Below, piece by piece: positions 26,530-39,000 of a DNA stretch of 64,000 bases. Below the pieces are notes generated by a model. That model did no database searches and was not told the origin of the DNA. It worked only from the letters and a program-made list of their open reading frames with translations. This DNA is from Eutypa lata (Eukaryota > Ascomycota > Sordariomycetes > Xylariales > Diatrypaceae). Position numbers and translations under genes: made by a program. Every line of letters begins with the position of its first letter. Position 1 is the first letter of the stretch. The stretch spans positions 806,001 to 870,000 of the forward strand of contig JAKULF010000002.1 in the NCBI GenBank assembly GCA_022661535.1, in the 5' to 3' direction.

Positions 26530-29357
26530 TCAACCCGGCGCCAGCTCAACGGCTACGCTTTCACCGCCCGTGAGCGGTATCTGCCAGCCCTTCCTAGCCT
26601 GACTGATATTGGACGTGGTAACACCATACGATGCCGCGCCAGAGGCGGTCTCGACCCACATCACTGCTGATGCAGCCTTCGGAACACCCGCCAACTGCGA
26701 TAAGGTAACCGAGATTGCCCCTGAATCGCCCGCATAGGTAAAGCTGTCTATAACACCCGCGTCGATCGTGACGGTTACTCCCAGAGGTCCAATGAAGATC
26801 CGCCTCCTCGTCGGGTCCCGGGGCTGGACCGTGGTCTTGCCGTCTTGGGCGGTCTCCAAGATCCCGCCGTACGCGACGAGTCCGATCTCCTTGTCGTCAA
26901 CGACGTACGTCCCGGAGCCCAGAGCCATGCCCAGGAAGTTCGGGCCGTAGTCGCCGCTTATGCCGTCCCACTTGAGAGTATCGGGCCACGAATGGAAGGA
27001 GGCGGCGGCAAACCCGTCTTGGTTGATACTAGACATCGGGCCACTCGTTCCACCGTACCCAACACGCATCAGGTACGAATCTGAGGGGTCATCGCGGTAG
27101 GCTGAGAGTGCGACGAGAGAGTTCAGACCAGATCCGTAGTGATGGATCTGGCGCTCAATTCTCTTCAGCTTTCCGCCGTAACTGGACATCATCGACATTA
27201 ACATGTTTGGCACGAAAACCCGCCTAGGGATGTGGAAGTGAGGCTTACATGTTATCCCAGTACCTCCGTGCGTTGCCGTTCCATCCCCAGTGTGGGACTG
27301 TGGGCATAAACCCCAACACGCTGTTGACCGATTTCGTTGCCGTCTCTGTGTATCCGAAGTATCTGAAAATAGCTCGGTTAGTGACGAGTAAAGAAGGACT
27401 ATGGTAGGTAGGTAGGAGAAGCTTACTTGCTCCAGTAATAGACTCCTTCCTGACCAGTGGAATCCCAGGCCATCTCACTACCGAAGGGGACATCTTCAGT
27501 GTCCCACTGCGCCGCACGGGATCGCATTTCTTCCGTCAAAGCGTCGGCTTCCGTCATGAGGTCCTCTCGGGTCAGATCAGCGAGGATCTCTCCGAAGACA
27601 GTCTCTCCCATAAGCCCAAGTCGGTTATAACCGACATCGGTCTGCATGCCACGGATGACAGTGTTATACGCATGTTCTAGGTACCAGTCCCAGGTGTGGA
27701 TCTCGACGAGCTCCGGGTAAGCCCTCGCGACCCGGTACAAAGACCAATAGGCCGCAGCCACGTGCACGTAGTCGTAGGCGCGGTCGATCGCGTAGGCCGC
27801 GTCCTGGTTCCAAGACGTCCAGCTCGTCCAGTCGATGCTGGTGTCATACTCGTACCCCGGAACGGCAGCCGGGTCGTAGTAGAAGATGCTCTTCCGGACG
27901 GCGTAGTCGTCGGTCTGGATCGTGGCCCACACGACCTGGTCGACGAAGTCTTCTAGCTTCGCCACCTCCTCCGCGTTGGGTTGGATTGTCTGCTTCACCA
28001 GCGCCGCGAGGTAGGCGCCCGTGCCCCCCTCGTCACTGAGCCCGGCCACCCACGCCCTAGGGTCCTGGTCTACGATCTTCCCCGCCTCGTAGTCGTAGGT
28101 CATGGGCGACGGCGCGCGACCGAACGGGTCGGACGTGTCGTTGAACCATGCCTCCGTCGTGAAGAAGCGACCGACGTCGGCCACGGCTTCGGTTCCTGCC
28201 TTCGTTACGAAATAGTGGATCGTCTGGACCTTGCCATCCGCATACTCGACAGTCAAGCGGACCCGACCCCATGCGGAGGCAGACGGCGTCACACTATATG
28301 TCAAAGACTCGGTCCCCTCTACTGACAAGGCACCTTCCGGATCGACTGTGATCGAGGAGACATCAGAGTCGGTTTGGAGGAAGAGCTGCGCCGGAGTGTC
28401 CCTCGGGATGATGTACCCGGGAACACCAATGGCTGTCGGGGTTCCCGTGTTTCGGATGGCAGCGTCGAGCTGACGAACGCCTCCCTCGGCCACCGAGAAC
28501 CGCACGCCAAACTGAAGCGACTCGCCGGACTCCAGCGTTCTAGAGGAAGGCGGGTTCCACGGTTGCTGGTCGGCCCACTCCGTCTCGGCCCATGCTTTGG
28601 TGAGGACCTGCCATTCGTAGAACCCCTCGAATGTCTGGCTCCCGTACGCAGTCCCCGCATACGAGCGCTCGGCGAGGTTGCGGTACGCCTCCAGCGGAGT
28701 GTCGTCGCCGAGCGGGGTGACGACGAGAGCCGCGCCCGTCCCCTTTGTGGGCGCGACCCGGATGTGGCCGGCGTGCATGCCGATATAAGGGTCAGAGAGC
28801 GAGCAGAGTCGTTGCATATCTGTGGCCTGGCGGTTCGTGAAGATGCTGTTGAATTCGGCGGGGAACCCGAGGCTGCCTATTTCAACAGAGGAAGAGCCTG
28901 AGTTCTGCAGCGTGAAGCGCAGACCTAGATCGCCGGAGACGTCGAGCCATTCTCGCGTTATGTTAAGTAGTCCTTCGGGCAGTGTGGGTGTTAGAATGGA
29001 GGTTGCCAGGGCGTCTTCGCTCGTCACGGAGGTGACGGGCTGCCGGGCAGAGGCCGAGTCGCCGTCGATCCAATCGGTGGACCCCGACTCTCGGTACCGG
29101 AACGTAATGTCGCCCCAGTGATACTGGCCGTTTGCTGCTCTGACACCTAGCAGGTCGAACGGAAGAAAGTCGAAGGTATCGCCTGCTGGAGTCAGCGATG
29201 CGAGGACCTGTGCATCGCGAACAATTCGGGCGTTGAAATTCGCCGTGTCGATAGTTATGTAGCCATTGTCAAGGCCTAGGTTATCGTCCTGAGACACAGC
29301 CGTAGAAGTCAAGAGAGCGAGCGTGGTGAAGAGTATCTTAGCGTACCGGAACCACAT
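26530..29357 (-). CDS. Secreted DUF5695-like protein, probable glycoside hydrolase
   Basis: Three exons, 29357-27427, 27362-27249 and 27181-26530, with 64- and 67-nt introns, give about 898 residues. A signal peptide (MWFRYAKILFTTLALLTS) is followed by an N-terminal beta-rich region (GLDNGYITIDTANFNARI). A helical, aromatic-rich barrel-like part follows, containing SWNQDAAYAIDRAYDYVH, YYWSKYFGYTETATKSVNS and MPTVPHWGWNGNARRYWDNI, and then a beta-sandwich tail. The junction between exons 2 and 3 restores DNIYGGKLKRIERQIHHYGS. I recognise the arrangement as the DUF5695 type found beside glycosidases in fungi and bacteria; the reaction is not established to my knowledge. It is transcribed divergently from the GH43 gene at 30105, which suggests joint control and a shared plant-polysaccharide substrate. 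The ATG at 29357 is preferred over a GTG six bases upstream. Confidence 0.8.
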
Positions 29358-30104
29358 GGTCACCGCCCTTGAGATGCTATCAATGAGTATTGGTCAAACT
29401 CCGTGGTTAGACACTGAAGTAGATCAGGGGTCGACATTCAACGTCCTATAACTAAAACATCGAACTATTTAAATTAGCTATCGCCAACGCGAGACATTTC
29501 CCTAACTAGAAGGGGTAGTAAACTCGATTTCGATGACATAGCTATTTACGAGTTAGAGGAAGCCCCGAATGCTTGGAAGTCGTAGAATTACATACATAAT
29601 ATGCATGCACCTAGTTCAAGCCCGTTCCTATCGAAGGGAAAACGGAGGAATTCGGATAGGTCTATCGTGAGGACTCCCCCCGCCAATCGAGTTGCCTGTT
29701 ACGGCGCAGAGGTCACATCATTGGACCGGCTGCTTCAGGGGGGTCCCACACGACGTTGCATTCCGGCGGGGACAGCTAAACCGACGAGTATCTTTCCGCC
29801 AGTCTTATTTCTTCCGGCTTCTTAGTATCTATAGGCATATCCAGAAATGGACAAATTTTACGAGCATGTTAATCTTCTTGCGAAGTGGTCCCATATCGGT
29901 GATGTAGGGCAAAGATGTCTCGGCGACCTTTATCATTAGTAGGAGTTAGGATGACCGACTAACTAGGCGAATCAGGTATAGTGCGTAGTTAATGCGAAGG
30001 AAGTATAGGAGATATTATATCAAGAAGTGACGACGAACTGCAACTCCTCGGGACAGAGATCACAATACTCTGCAAACCTCCAGCATCTTGAAGGGATTGA
30101 CAAG
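29358..30104. promoter_or_regulatory. Shared divergent promoter of the two secreted carbohydrate-active genes
   Basis: These 747 bases separate the start codons of the DUF5695-like and GH43 genes and contain no supported frame. Both genes encode exported proteins, so a shared upstream control region is likely (inference). I did not identify specific operator sites. Confidence 0.5.
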
Positions 30105-32083
30105 ATGAAACGCGCAAACCTAGCGACAGCAGCACTCATCCTCGCGCCCCTGGCGGCAGCCGGACCCACCACCACCATCCGGCGGCGTCAGGAGACGACG
30201 ACCTTCGTATCGGACGGCAACCCGATCCTATCGGACGGGTCGATCTACTCAGCGGACCCGGCACCGCTCGTCGTCAACGACACGGTGTACATCCTGAGCG
30301 GGCGCGACGAGGCCGACGCCACGTACAACGACTTCGTCATCAACGAGTGGCAGGTATTCGAGGCCACCTCGCCGCCGGACCCGGCGGGGGGGTCGAGCTG
30401 GACGCTGCACCAGGGCGTGGCGCGGCCCGACGAGATCTTCGCCTGGGCGGCTCCCGGCTCGGCCTACGCCGCGCAGATCGTGCAGGGTGTCGATGGCCGC
30501 TTCTACCTGTACGCGCCGGTGCGGCAGCGCGACGCGGGCGGTGCTACCGACGCCTTCGCGATCGGGGTTGCGGTTTCGGAGGACGGGCCGCTGGGCCCGT
30601 TCAGCGACGCCCACCCGGAGGGTCCGATCATCTCGCAGACCGTGCCGGGGCCGGTTAATAATGGGTTGCAGAATATCGACCCGACGGTGCTGGTGGATGA
30701 CGACGACGACGACGGCGACGACGGCGATGGGGGGAGGGTCTACGTCTATTGGGGCTCGTTCGGGAACCTGAGGGGCTACGAGCTGAGCGGCGACGATATG
30801 ACGACCGTCGTGGAGTCGTCGCTCGTGTCCGTTTCGTCGCTGACGGGATACTTCGAGGCGCCGTGGCTCATGCGGCGCGATGGCACGTACTATATGCTGT
30901 ATGCTGCGAACAACGCGGGGCCGGACTCGCCTTGCACGCCGACGAGCTACCATGCGTGCATAGCGGTAAGGAATTCCTATATTTATCCCATTAGGTACCT
31001 GTCTTTGCAGCCTGTCTTAGAGTCTCAGGCCGGACACCTAGTAAAATCAAGATGTATTCGAGGTGGAGAAGGCTTTCAAGCAGCCAAGCAGCTCCTCCCT
31101 GCAGCTCCTCATTAAGATCTATATATACAAAGAAGAACAGCTGATTTCTCGAAATTACAGTACGGCACAGCCCCGTCGCCCCTAGGCCCCTGGACCTTCG
31201 GCGGCATAGTCCTGGACATCGTATCGAGCACGACGTCGCACCCGGGGGTATACGCGCTCGCGGACGGGCGGCACTTCCTCGTATACCACACGCGGGACGC
31301 GGCGGGGGGCACGCACTTCCGGCGATCGGTAGCGTTCGACCAACTCGAGTTCGACGACAGCACCTCGCCTCCCTCCATCCTCAAAGTGACGCAAACGCAC
31401 CGAGACGACGGCGGAGAGACGGAACCGTCGCGCAACGTGGCGCCCGAGGCGGAGGCCGCGGCGAGCATCGAGACGCCGATCCAGTACTGGATCCAGTCGC
31501 TCAACGACGGCCGCGTGGACGCCAACCCGCTGCCGCCGGACTACTGGTGCTCGTACGCGGCGGAGCGGTCGCCTGGAACCGTCACGCTGACTTACACGTG
31601 GGCTGATGGGGTGGTGGCGCTCAATGGGGCGTCGGTTGCTTTCTTTGCGGATCAGCCGGCTGGGTCTGACGTCGGGGTTCCGCCTCCCGCATCTGTGAGT
31701 ACCTAATCTATCCATTTCAGGAGCTTATTCGTAAAACCTATTACACTTCTTACATACCTATCTACCTATCTACCTGGAGCACGTTATCATATTTGAAGCT
31801 ATATCCCGAGTGCGGAGGGAAAGCAAGAAAAGTATCAATTACTAACCTCTATATGCGACAGTGGTATCTCGAGTACTTAACCGCGGATGGGTCCTGGGCC
31901 GAGGTCAGCGTCACGGGTTCCGGTGGGTACCCAACAGCGGCCACGGACGAGCCGCCCGAGGTCAGCTTCGAGACTGTGCAGACGACGGGGCTGAGGGCGG
32001 TGTTGACAGCGTCTGGGTCTGGGAGCCAGTTCGGGGGTATCGGCATCAAGGAGTGGAGTGCACTTGCGCCTGAGGCTGCTTAA
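30105..32083 (+). CDS. Secreted GH43-family glycosidase with C-terminal beta-sandwich
   Basis: Three exons, 30105-30965, 31161-31694 and 31862-32083, with introns of 195 and 167 nt, give 538 residues. All junctions are phase 0. A signal peptide (MKRANLATAALILAPLAAAG) precedes a five-bladed GH43 propeller. The expected acidic triad is visible: base Asp near residue 51 in YSADPAP, pKa-modulating Asp near 192 in QNIDPTVLV, and acid Glu near 251 in GYFEAPWL. The family cleaves arabinosides or xylosides with inversion. The C-terminal 150 residues form a sandwich with DQPAGSDVGVPPPAS joined to WYLEYLTADGSWAEV, a module also seen at the end of GH127-type proteins. An Asp/Gly run (DDDDDDGDDGDGG) sits right after the second catalytic region. 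The GH43 subfamily cannot be assigned from sequence alone. It is probably co-regulated with the divergent neighbour. Confidence 0.9.
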
Positions 32084-33383
32084 GAGGGGGGACAAGAAAA
32101 GAGGTAAATAAGAGTGTGTTAGTGTCAGCTCGAACACTTGTGTATATACTGATTAGTTAGGGGAGCTAAATATTCCATTGTGAATACCAAAATATGGCAT
32201 ATGCGTATATTATTGAAGTCTTTATGTCGCGGTAAGCGGACTCGAGCATGCTAAGGTCTAAGTTAACATCTAACCCTGTTGGTTTTTGATCGCCCCCTGG
32301 TAACACTATAGCAGTTGCTAATAAGTGTTGTGTCCAAAGGCTTCTTGAGATAAATGAAGGCTTCTATATATTCTACCACTAGTATAATATGCTATGTCTA
32401 TATCCTTTGGGAACCTTCGCGGTCAACTGAGTAGCAATATTTTGTAAAGCTAGAGTGTTTGCCGATACCTACTCATTCTTACTGGAATTAATTGCCGCCC
32501 CCTTCTCTGAAGTATGTGTATAGCCTTGCCATAGGATCCTAACCCTCCCTATCTCTCCCATCTCCCGCTAGAGTCAAACACGTGGGAAGGAATACAAAAT
32601 CTCTTTCATGCCATATATATATTAAATCCTGTTGAAGAATCACTAGAATATTGCATGAAGCTATGCCTCATTCTACTAGCAAATGATACATTGCTTGCCG
32701 ATTTCACTTCAGTACCTATTACAACGAACTCCTAACATATCTTATATTCTCGCCTCCTCCTTAAATATCAGAACCGTTATATAAGTGACATAGAGTCACC
32801 GAATAAAGAGTCCAATACAGCGATGTAGCGATGAATGGACGATAAATGCTCTTTTGCGCATTGTTAAACCCATCGACTATTAAGTTATTTAAACCGTCGA
32901 ACTTTCTCTTCTAGTTGAATACTTTGATACGCTACACATCACCTCGAGTGCGATATACCCAAATACTCTCGTCTGCTGAACTGCATGCCTACTCAGGCAT
33001 CCGACAAGGAGAAGAAAAGAAAGAAAGGTTCTAGTTAGTTAACGCCTCTAGAAAAACAGGAGGGACATCCGGAAGCAGTACTAGCATCTATCTAGAATAC
33101 AGAGACGGCAGATTACTTGTTAATATATTAGTAATAGTTACTTACATATTTTCATTACGAACCGCCGATATGGATACTAACTAACTAGTGTGTGTAGCTA
33201 TATTCTATAGTATATAGTAGTTAGGAACCCTAACCCACCCGCCGCCGGCCATTAGGTAAGTAAAGTAAGTAGTCCGGGATCAGCCCTATACCTACATGTA
33301 CCTACATAACCTACCTATGAGCTGGTCACACACAATGGGGCTATATAACCCACCATAAGAACCCGAAACTTCAACCGACGACG
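32084..33383. other. Intergenic, no gene
   Basis: The 3' flank of the GH43 gene and upstream flank of tRNA-Leu. AT-rich, with several TAGGTA/ACCTAC words near 33245-33315. No supported frame. Confidence 0.45.
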
Positions 33384-33506
33384 GGCAAGATGGCCGAGTT
33401 GGTTATGGCGCCAGGTTAAGGCCACCTTAACACGCAACAAGCAAGTTAGCAAGTTAGCAATTTCCTGGTGGAGCAATCCTCGTGGGTTCAAATCCCACTC
33501 TTGTCA
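33384..33506 (+). tRNA. tRNA-Leu (anticodon AAG) with 41-nt intron
   Basis: A complete class II cloverleaf can be drawn. The acceptor stem is GGCAAGA/TCTTGTC with one G-U pair and discriminator A506. The D arm is GCC...GGC and the anticodon stem CCAGG (33411-33415)/CCTGG (33464-33468). The long variable arm has GGA/TCC pairing and the T arm is GTGGG-TTCAAAT-CCCAC. The loop reads TT-AAG-G up to the intron at 33422-33462, the standard 37/38 position. The intron word CCTTAA is complementary to TTAAGG of the anticodon loop, the usual anticodon-intron pairing. The A box (TGGCCGAGTTGG) and B box (GGTTCAAATCC) are intact. It decodes CUU/CUC leucine codons. Confidence 0.93.
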
Positions 33507-33514
33507 CATTGTTC

Positions 33515-33525
33515 TTTTTTTTTTT
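33515..33525 (+). terminator. RNA polymerase III terminator of tRNA-Leu
   Basis: A run of 11 T starts nine bases after the tRNA 3' end, the normal Pol III stop signal. Confidence 0.85.
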
Positions 33526-33539
33526 CTTCTTCTTTTTTC

Positions 33540-33811
33540 CCTTTTTGTTTAGTTATATATATCAATTAACGTTTGTGCTTATTTCGTAGTCGGCTTAAAG
33601 ATTAACGTATAAATAAAAGTTAATTTATTTTATAAATATATTATTTTATTTAATAATGTTTATTAATAAATATATTTATTTTTAAAATTTATATTTACTT
33701 TTAATAATTTATTTAAATAATTAATTAAAGCGAATAATAATTATTTTATAATTTTTATTTATTTTTCGACGTATTTTAAAATTATTTATATAGTTTCGTA
33801 CGATTTTATAC

Positions 33812-33843
<32 letters not shown>

Positions 33844-34560
33844 ACGATTTATTTACTTTTAACGATTTATTTATTTAAATAATAAATTAAAATAAATAAT
33901 AATTACTTTATAATTTTTATTCGCTTTTTAATATATTTTAAAGTTATTTATATAACTTTATATAATTAATTTCGTATTTAATTCGTTTTATATAATTAAT
34001 TTTATATTTATATAATTTTATATAACTTTATATAATTAAATAATAATATTATTAATATTTAAGTTTATAAATAAATAAAAAAAAGTTTATAAATAAATAA
34101 ATAAATTTATAAATAAATAAATAAATTTATAAATAAATATAAATTAATTAATTATTTTATTTTTTTATTTTTTAATTTTTTTAACTTTTATTAATAAAAT
34201 TATTTAAATTAAATATTAACGTTATTATTATTATAAATTAATCGATATATTATAAATTTATATATTAATTAATTTTTTATAAATTATATAATAATATTTA
34301 ATAATAATTAAATAAAAAATTTAATAATTAATATTAAAAAGTAAAATATATAATATATTATTATTTAAAAAAAATATATTTAAAAAAAATTTAAAATAAT
34401 TATATAATAACGTCGAAAATAATAAAGTTTAAGGTAAGATTTTGCGTGTTAATTAATTAAGTTAAGTGATTATAACTTAATAAAATATAATAAAAGTAAA
34501 TAAATATATATAGTTTTTCTTTCTTAAGACGAAAAACGTTTTCTTTTTTTTTGTAATGCT
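33540..34560. repeat. Very AT-rich block, probably a RIP-mutated repeat
   Basis: About 1 kb is almost pure A/T, with most remaining G and C in CpG words such as AACG, TTCG and ACGA. That is the pattern left when C-to-T change at CpA has run to completion. An imperfect internal repeat is visible: the unit around 33733 (AATAATAATTATTTTATAAT) recurs at about 33895, an offset of about 162 nt. There are no long frames. It starts just after a tRNA gene, a common retroelement target. The element type can no longer be recognised. Confidence 0.75.
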
Positions 34561-36076
34561 CGCTCCGGGGTTACCTTGTTAGTGCATAACTATATATTTA
34601 TATGGGCCTTGGTGCATAGTGTGGTATAGCTGCATATATTTATATGTTTTCCGGCCGCTAGTTAGTTATGGATTAAAACATCGTTTCGGAAGCTTGGCTC
34701 TTTCTTAAGCAACGTCTTTTCGGCGCACAGAATGCCTTCTATTTTATTTCGTTTCATTTCAGCTATTATCAGTATACTACCTGTCATACAGAAATCAAGG
34801 ACAATATTACGACAGTAGGCCAGTAAGCCATACTTGTAACAAGAAACATTCACGAATACTCCAATTTCGATGACCTCTTTGTCTACTTGCAAGTTGTAAC
34901 CTGAGTTCATACATATATCATCACATCACATCACGTCACAGAAAAGCAGCCAAGAAGCAAGCAGCACTCGTATGTATGGAATTCTTATATTCCTATGTCC
35001 ATAACTGCAGGATGAAAAGACATGAAGTAGTAGTGTGAGCCTGGGCAGATAGATGGATGAATAGGTAGGTAAGTAGGGGGATATCAGTGATACCAGATGA
35101 GGATTATGCAGAGAAAGCTATGTACGTCGCTGGTCGTTGTCGATGTAGTACGTGTAAGACGAAGATATGCTGGGTATAGCCCCCGTTGATGATGACAACG
35201 ACGATGATGATGATGAAATGCCCATCAAACCAAACCATACTATCCACCCACCCATTCCATCCTCCCATTCACCTACCCATCCCATGCCGACCATTCCACC
35301 AGCCGGTTTTCCCTATAGAGCCGGTCCATCACCGCAACGCACCACAACGCAACGCAAAGTGGTTTACATGCCACCACACTGGATGCCGCTCACTCCATCG
35401 ATGTACGTTCGCGTTCGCGTTCATCAATAGCAACCAACCAACCAACCAATCACAAGAACGCAAGCAATCAAACCATCAAATTTCCATCCGTCGTGGGTGC
35501 ATTCGTCCGTCCGTCCATTCATCCGTCTTGTATATGCAAATCATGCTAGATATCATGATGTAGTACTAAAAAAAAAAGGTAGAGAAAAGAGGACAAGACT
35601 GGGAGAAAAGAAGAAAGCCTGAAATAAGAGGAAGGAAAAAACGAAAACCTAAGACGGTGCTAGTAGCCGTACTATGATTGATTTGACTACTTGCAATGAC
35701 GAAAAAAGATCTCCACTGGGGAGAGGGGCAAGAATATGTGTGTATGTGACGCCTGAAACGCCTCTTTTCGCGACTTGGGTGAATCCTCCAAAAAAAAAAA
35801 TCGTCCCGTTCCGTCCCCTGATGATTCGCCTCACGCCTTCTCTAAATGGAAAAAAAGCCAGCCAATCCCACCGGGCAGGGTATAAGGTTTAATGAAAAAA
35901 GAGGTCGTAGTAAAACAAGAGTGCCACCCTTCCGTATCAAAAATGTAGGTGGCTAGTTGGTAGTGAAAGAAATTTTCGTACAATATATTTTCGAAGCACC
36001 GCCGTATTCTTCGAGTATAGGCGCCTCAGCTGAAAGTGTATGAGCTTGTTCCAGTATTCCCCAGACGCGAGCGTTC
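34561..36076. other. Intergenic, 3' flank of spt7
   Basis: No supported gene. It contains a short GAT/GAC microsatellite near 35186-35216, purine-rich stretches near 35570-35640 and short CCGT/ACCAACC repeats near 35430-35525. The 82-codon minus frame at 34662-34910 has no recognisable features. Confidence 0.45.
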
Positions 36077-39000
36077 CTAGCGCTCCATACTCTCGGGGCT
36101 CATCATCCCTGTGTCATCCCTGTCGGTTTGACTGTTTGCCCCTTGACTTTGCATACTCTCCATACGCTCCATAGGTGGCACAGCCGGTACAGAAGCACCA
36201 TTCATTGCTGCGGTCCCGTTCGGCATCGACACGCTCTTTGCTTTCTTGGGCCCTTTCTCGGGGCTCTGATTCGCTGTTGCCGCCGCCGCCGCTGCAGCCG
36301 CTGCAGCCTGGGCTTCCATCTTCTTCTTTTTCTTGTTGATGGCGTTTTGCTCCTTGGGCGGCTTCTTTTGAGGGGAGACGATTTTGCCGGTAGCGCCAAG
36401 CCGAGGTCGGGGTCGTCGCTGCTTAACGGGTAGGTCCTCATCTTCCACCAACGGTGAGTCGCCATTAGCGTGCAATTTCGCGAGGAAGAAGTTCTTGACC
36501 AGACCGATCTGCTCTTGGATATTTTCCTTAGTGACGGGCTCGAGAGCCGGAAGGTCTTCGAAGAGGTCGGCACTGGTAGGACCTGTGGTCTGATTCTGAA
36601 CCTGATACTGGCTCCTGACCCTGCTTTGAAGAAGATGTAGAGGAACAGACAGGACGCCACCCAATTCACCCATGAGCCCAAGTTCTTTGAAACCGAAGAA
36701 GTCTTCGCCAAGCTCTTCCGCGAAATCACCAGCGACAAACTGTTCACTGCCATCCTTGAAGGCTTGAGCTCCATCTGTTCCGCCCTCTTGCACTGCAGGT
36801 CGCAGGAGGTCACCGAGATGACATTTCATGCGCTCGTGGATGGTGCCAAGTTTGTTGCTGAGCCTCTCGATGTCATCCTTGGCGTAGATCTCAAGTTCCT
36901 CGACACTGTGTCCATTCTCGGCAAGTGTGTGGAGAAGGACCTCTTCACCAGAGTAACGTGGTTGTGTCTTGGCACCTCTCTGGGCTTGGTCAGGTGAAGC
37001 ATCTCTCATCTCGACCTCGCTGAAAGTGTTGAAGCTGGTGACTATCTTCCCGAAGTAATCCGCAGCTAGGTCGGTGATCGTATCTAGGGCTGATGGTTGA
37101 AGCTCCTCGAAGCCAGCATGGTAGAAGATCTTGGCCACAGATCGTTGTAATGCGGCTCTACATGTCTCCGGGGCCATAACGATGTTATCTCCACAGGTTA
37201 CATGTGGTTCGATATCTGCCTCAACGAAAGGCTCGGGGTTGTATTTTGGAAACTGATTGGCGTACATCTGGGAAGGGTAAGCACATTACTATTTGCTGGC
37301 GATGGGGTCAACATACCTGGCTCTGGAGCTGCATCTGCTTGATGACGCTAATCTTCGAGCAGACTTTCCTCGTCTCTTGCATTTGACGTAAATTGGCCTC
37401 GTATCTTTGAGCGAAGGCGCTTTTGGGCTGCGTGAAGTATCCTGGTGGAAGAGATTGTAGGAATTCTTCATGGTGGTTGATGACCTGGCCCTCATTGTCT
37501 TCTACCCACTGAAGCCGAGGCGGGATATCGGGCACTATGCTCTGGGGTTCGTAGTAGTCCGGGATGACCTTCTCCTCGACCTCCTCCATCCCTTCTGCCA
37601 AGGTCTCGGGGGCTTTAGAGGCCGACGAATCGCCTGGCGCACCGTCAAGGGGGTCGATGGCTTCTGCCTGTTGCTGACCGCGAAGATAGCGCCGCATGCC
37701 TGCTTTGGTCCGCAGCAGGGCAGGTTCTTCGACGTTCAACCTCCTGTTACTGAAGAGCTGGTTCCGCTGCTTAGAAACCTGAGCACGATCTTTCTTCGTA
37801 ACTTGTTTCCAGATCTTGTACTCTTCATCCTCGAACCGTTGCTGAGCTGCTTCATCAAGGGCCTGTCCCAGCGCCATTCCGTTCAAGGAAGGGCCATCAA
37901 TATCCATAGCATCGGCATTGCTTCCCATCCCTGACTGACCATTGAGACCGCCAGGCGTCATGGAACCAACAGGCGGCGTTGCGAAACCGTTGCTTCCGTC
38001 GAGGTCGGAGCCTTCTCGATGGGCCTTAGCCAACAACCCATTAAATTGGAGGACAGGCTTCTGATCGACGTTGGGGGTTCCCTCTTTGTGGTCGGAAGGC
38101 GCCTTCCTAGACTTAGAGCCTTTCACACCGCCGGCAATGCGACCACGAGACGACATTATCGGCTCGTCATCTGAATCATCGTCGGCGGCATCATCGCCAC
38201 CATTCTGTTTGCGCCGCTCCTCCGCCTCGACCTCGGCGCGGGGTCGGATGACAAGGTCTGGAATTAAAGGGATGAGTTTTTCGGCTTCCTTGCGCATACC
38301 ATTGGCCATCCTCCGTAGCGGGTGGTTCATATCCTGATTGTACCTCAAGCAGTTGTCCCATATGAGGTTGAGGTCGGTAACGAAGTCGGCTTTGGATTTG
38401 TAACTAAGCGACTTGAGCTTCTTGGTCATGCTGCCAAGGTCCATTGGTTGCTTGATGACTATGATGGGTTAGTTATACGATGCGGGACCGGTCTATAGCA
38501 GACATAGTATGAAATAGCATGACAGTGAGTGAAGGAATGACTTAGTGAATGGCATACAGTTATAGTAGTCAGGAGCATCTCGCTTGTTCACCCTTTGTAA
38601 GAATGGTGTCGAGTACTCGGTATGCGCCTTGAGCTCTGTCAAGACTTTCTCGAGGGCTTCATATAGCTCTTCCTGGTTGACGTTCTCCTCACTAGCCCAC
38701 TTGCTCCTATTCTTACGAACCTCGTTCATGAGGGAGCGCAACTCAGCATCGGATGCGCGCACCATATCGCGCTTCATATCTATGCGCGCGATCAGGTGCT
38801 TCAGGGTTAAACTGGATGCGCCAAGATTTGCGCTACTGAGAGAGCCATGATTTTCTGCGGACGCGGCACTGCTTGTGTTATTAGTAGTGTTCTTGTCCAT
38901 CTCGGCTTGGAGCTGTTTCTCGGATTCTTCTAGCTGTTGCTGCTCTAACATAGCTGCTCGGTCGTTCTCGAGGGTATAGAAGAGGGTATGGAAGCTGCGC

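Noticed and set aside
30249..30953. 234-codon minus frame opposite the GH43 gene
   Set aside because: Antisense shadow of the GH43 exon, which carries the full catalytic triad.
34662..34910. 82-codon minus frame next to the AT-rich island
   Set aside because: No recognisable motif, and it lies in AT-biased DNA where chance frames are common.
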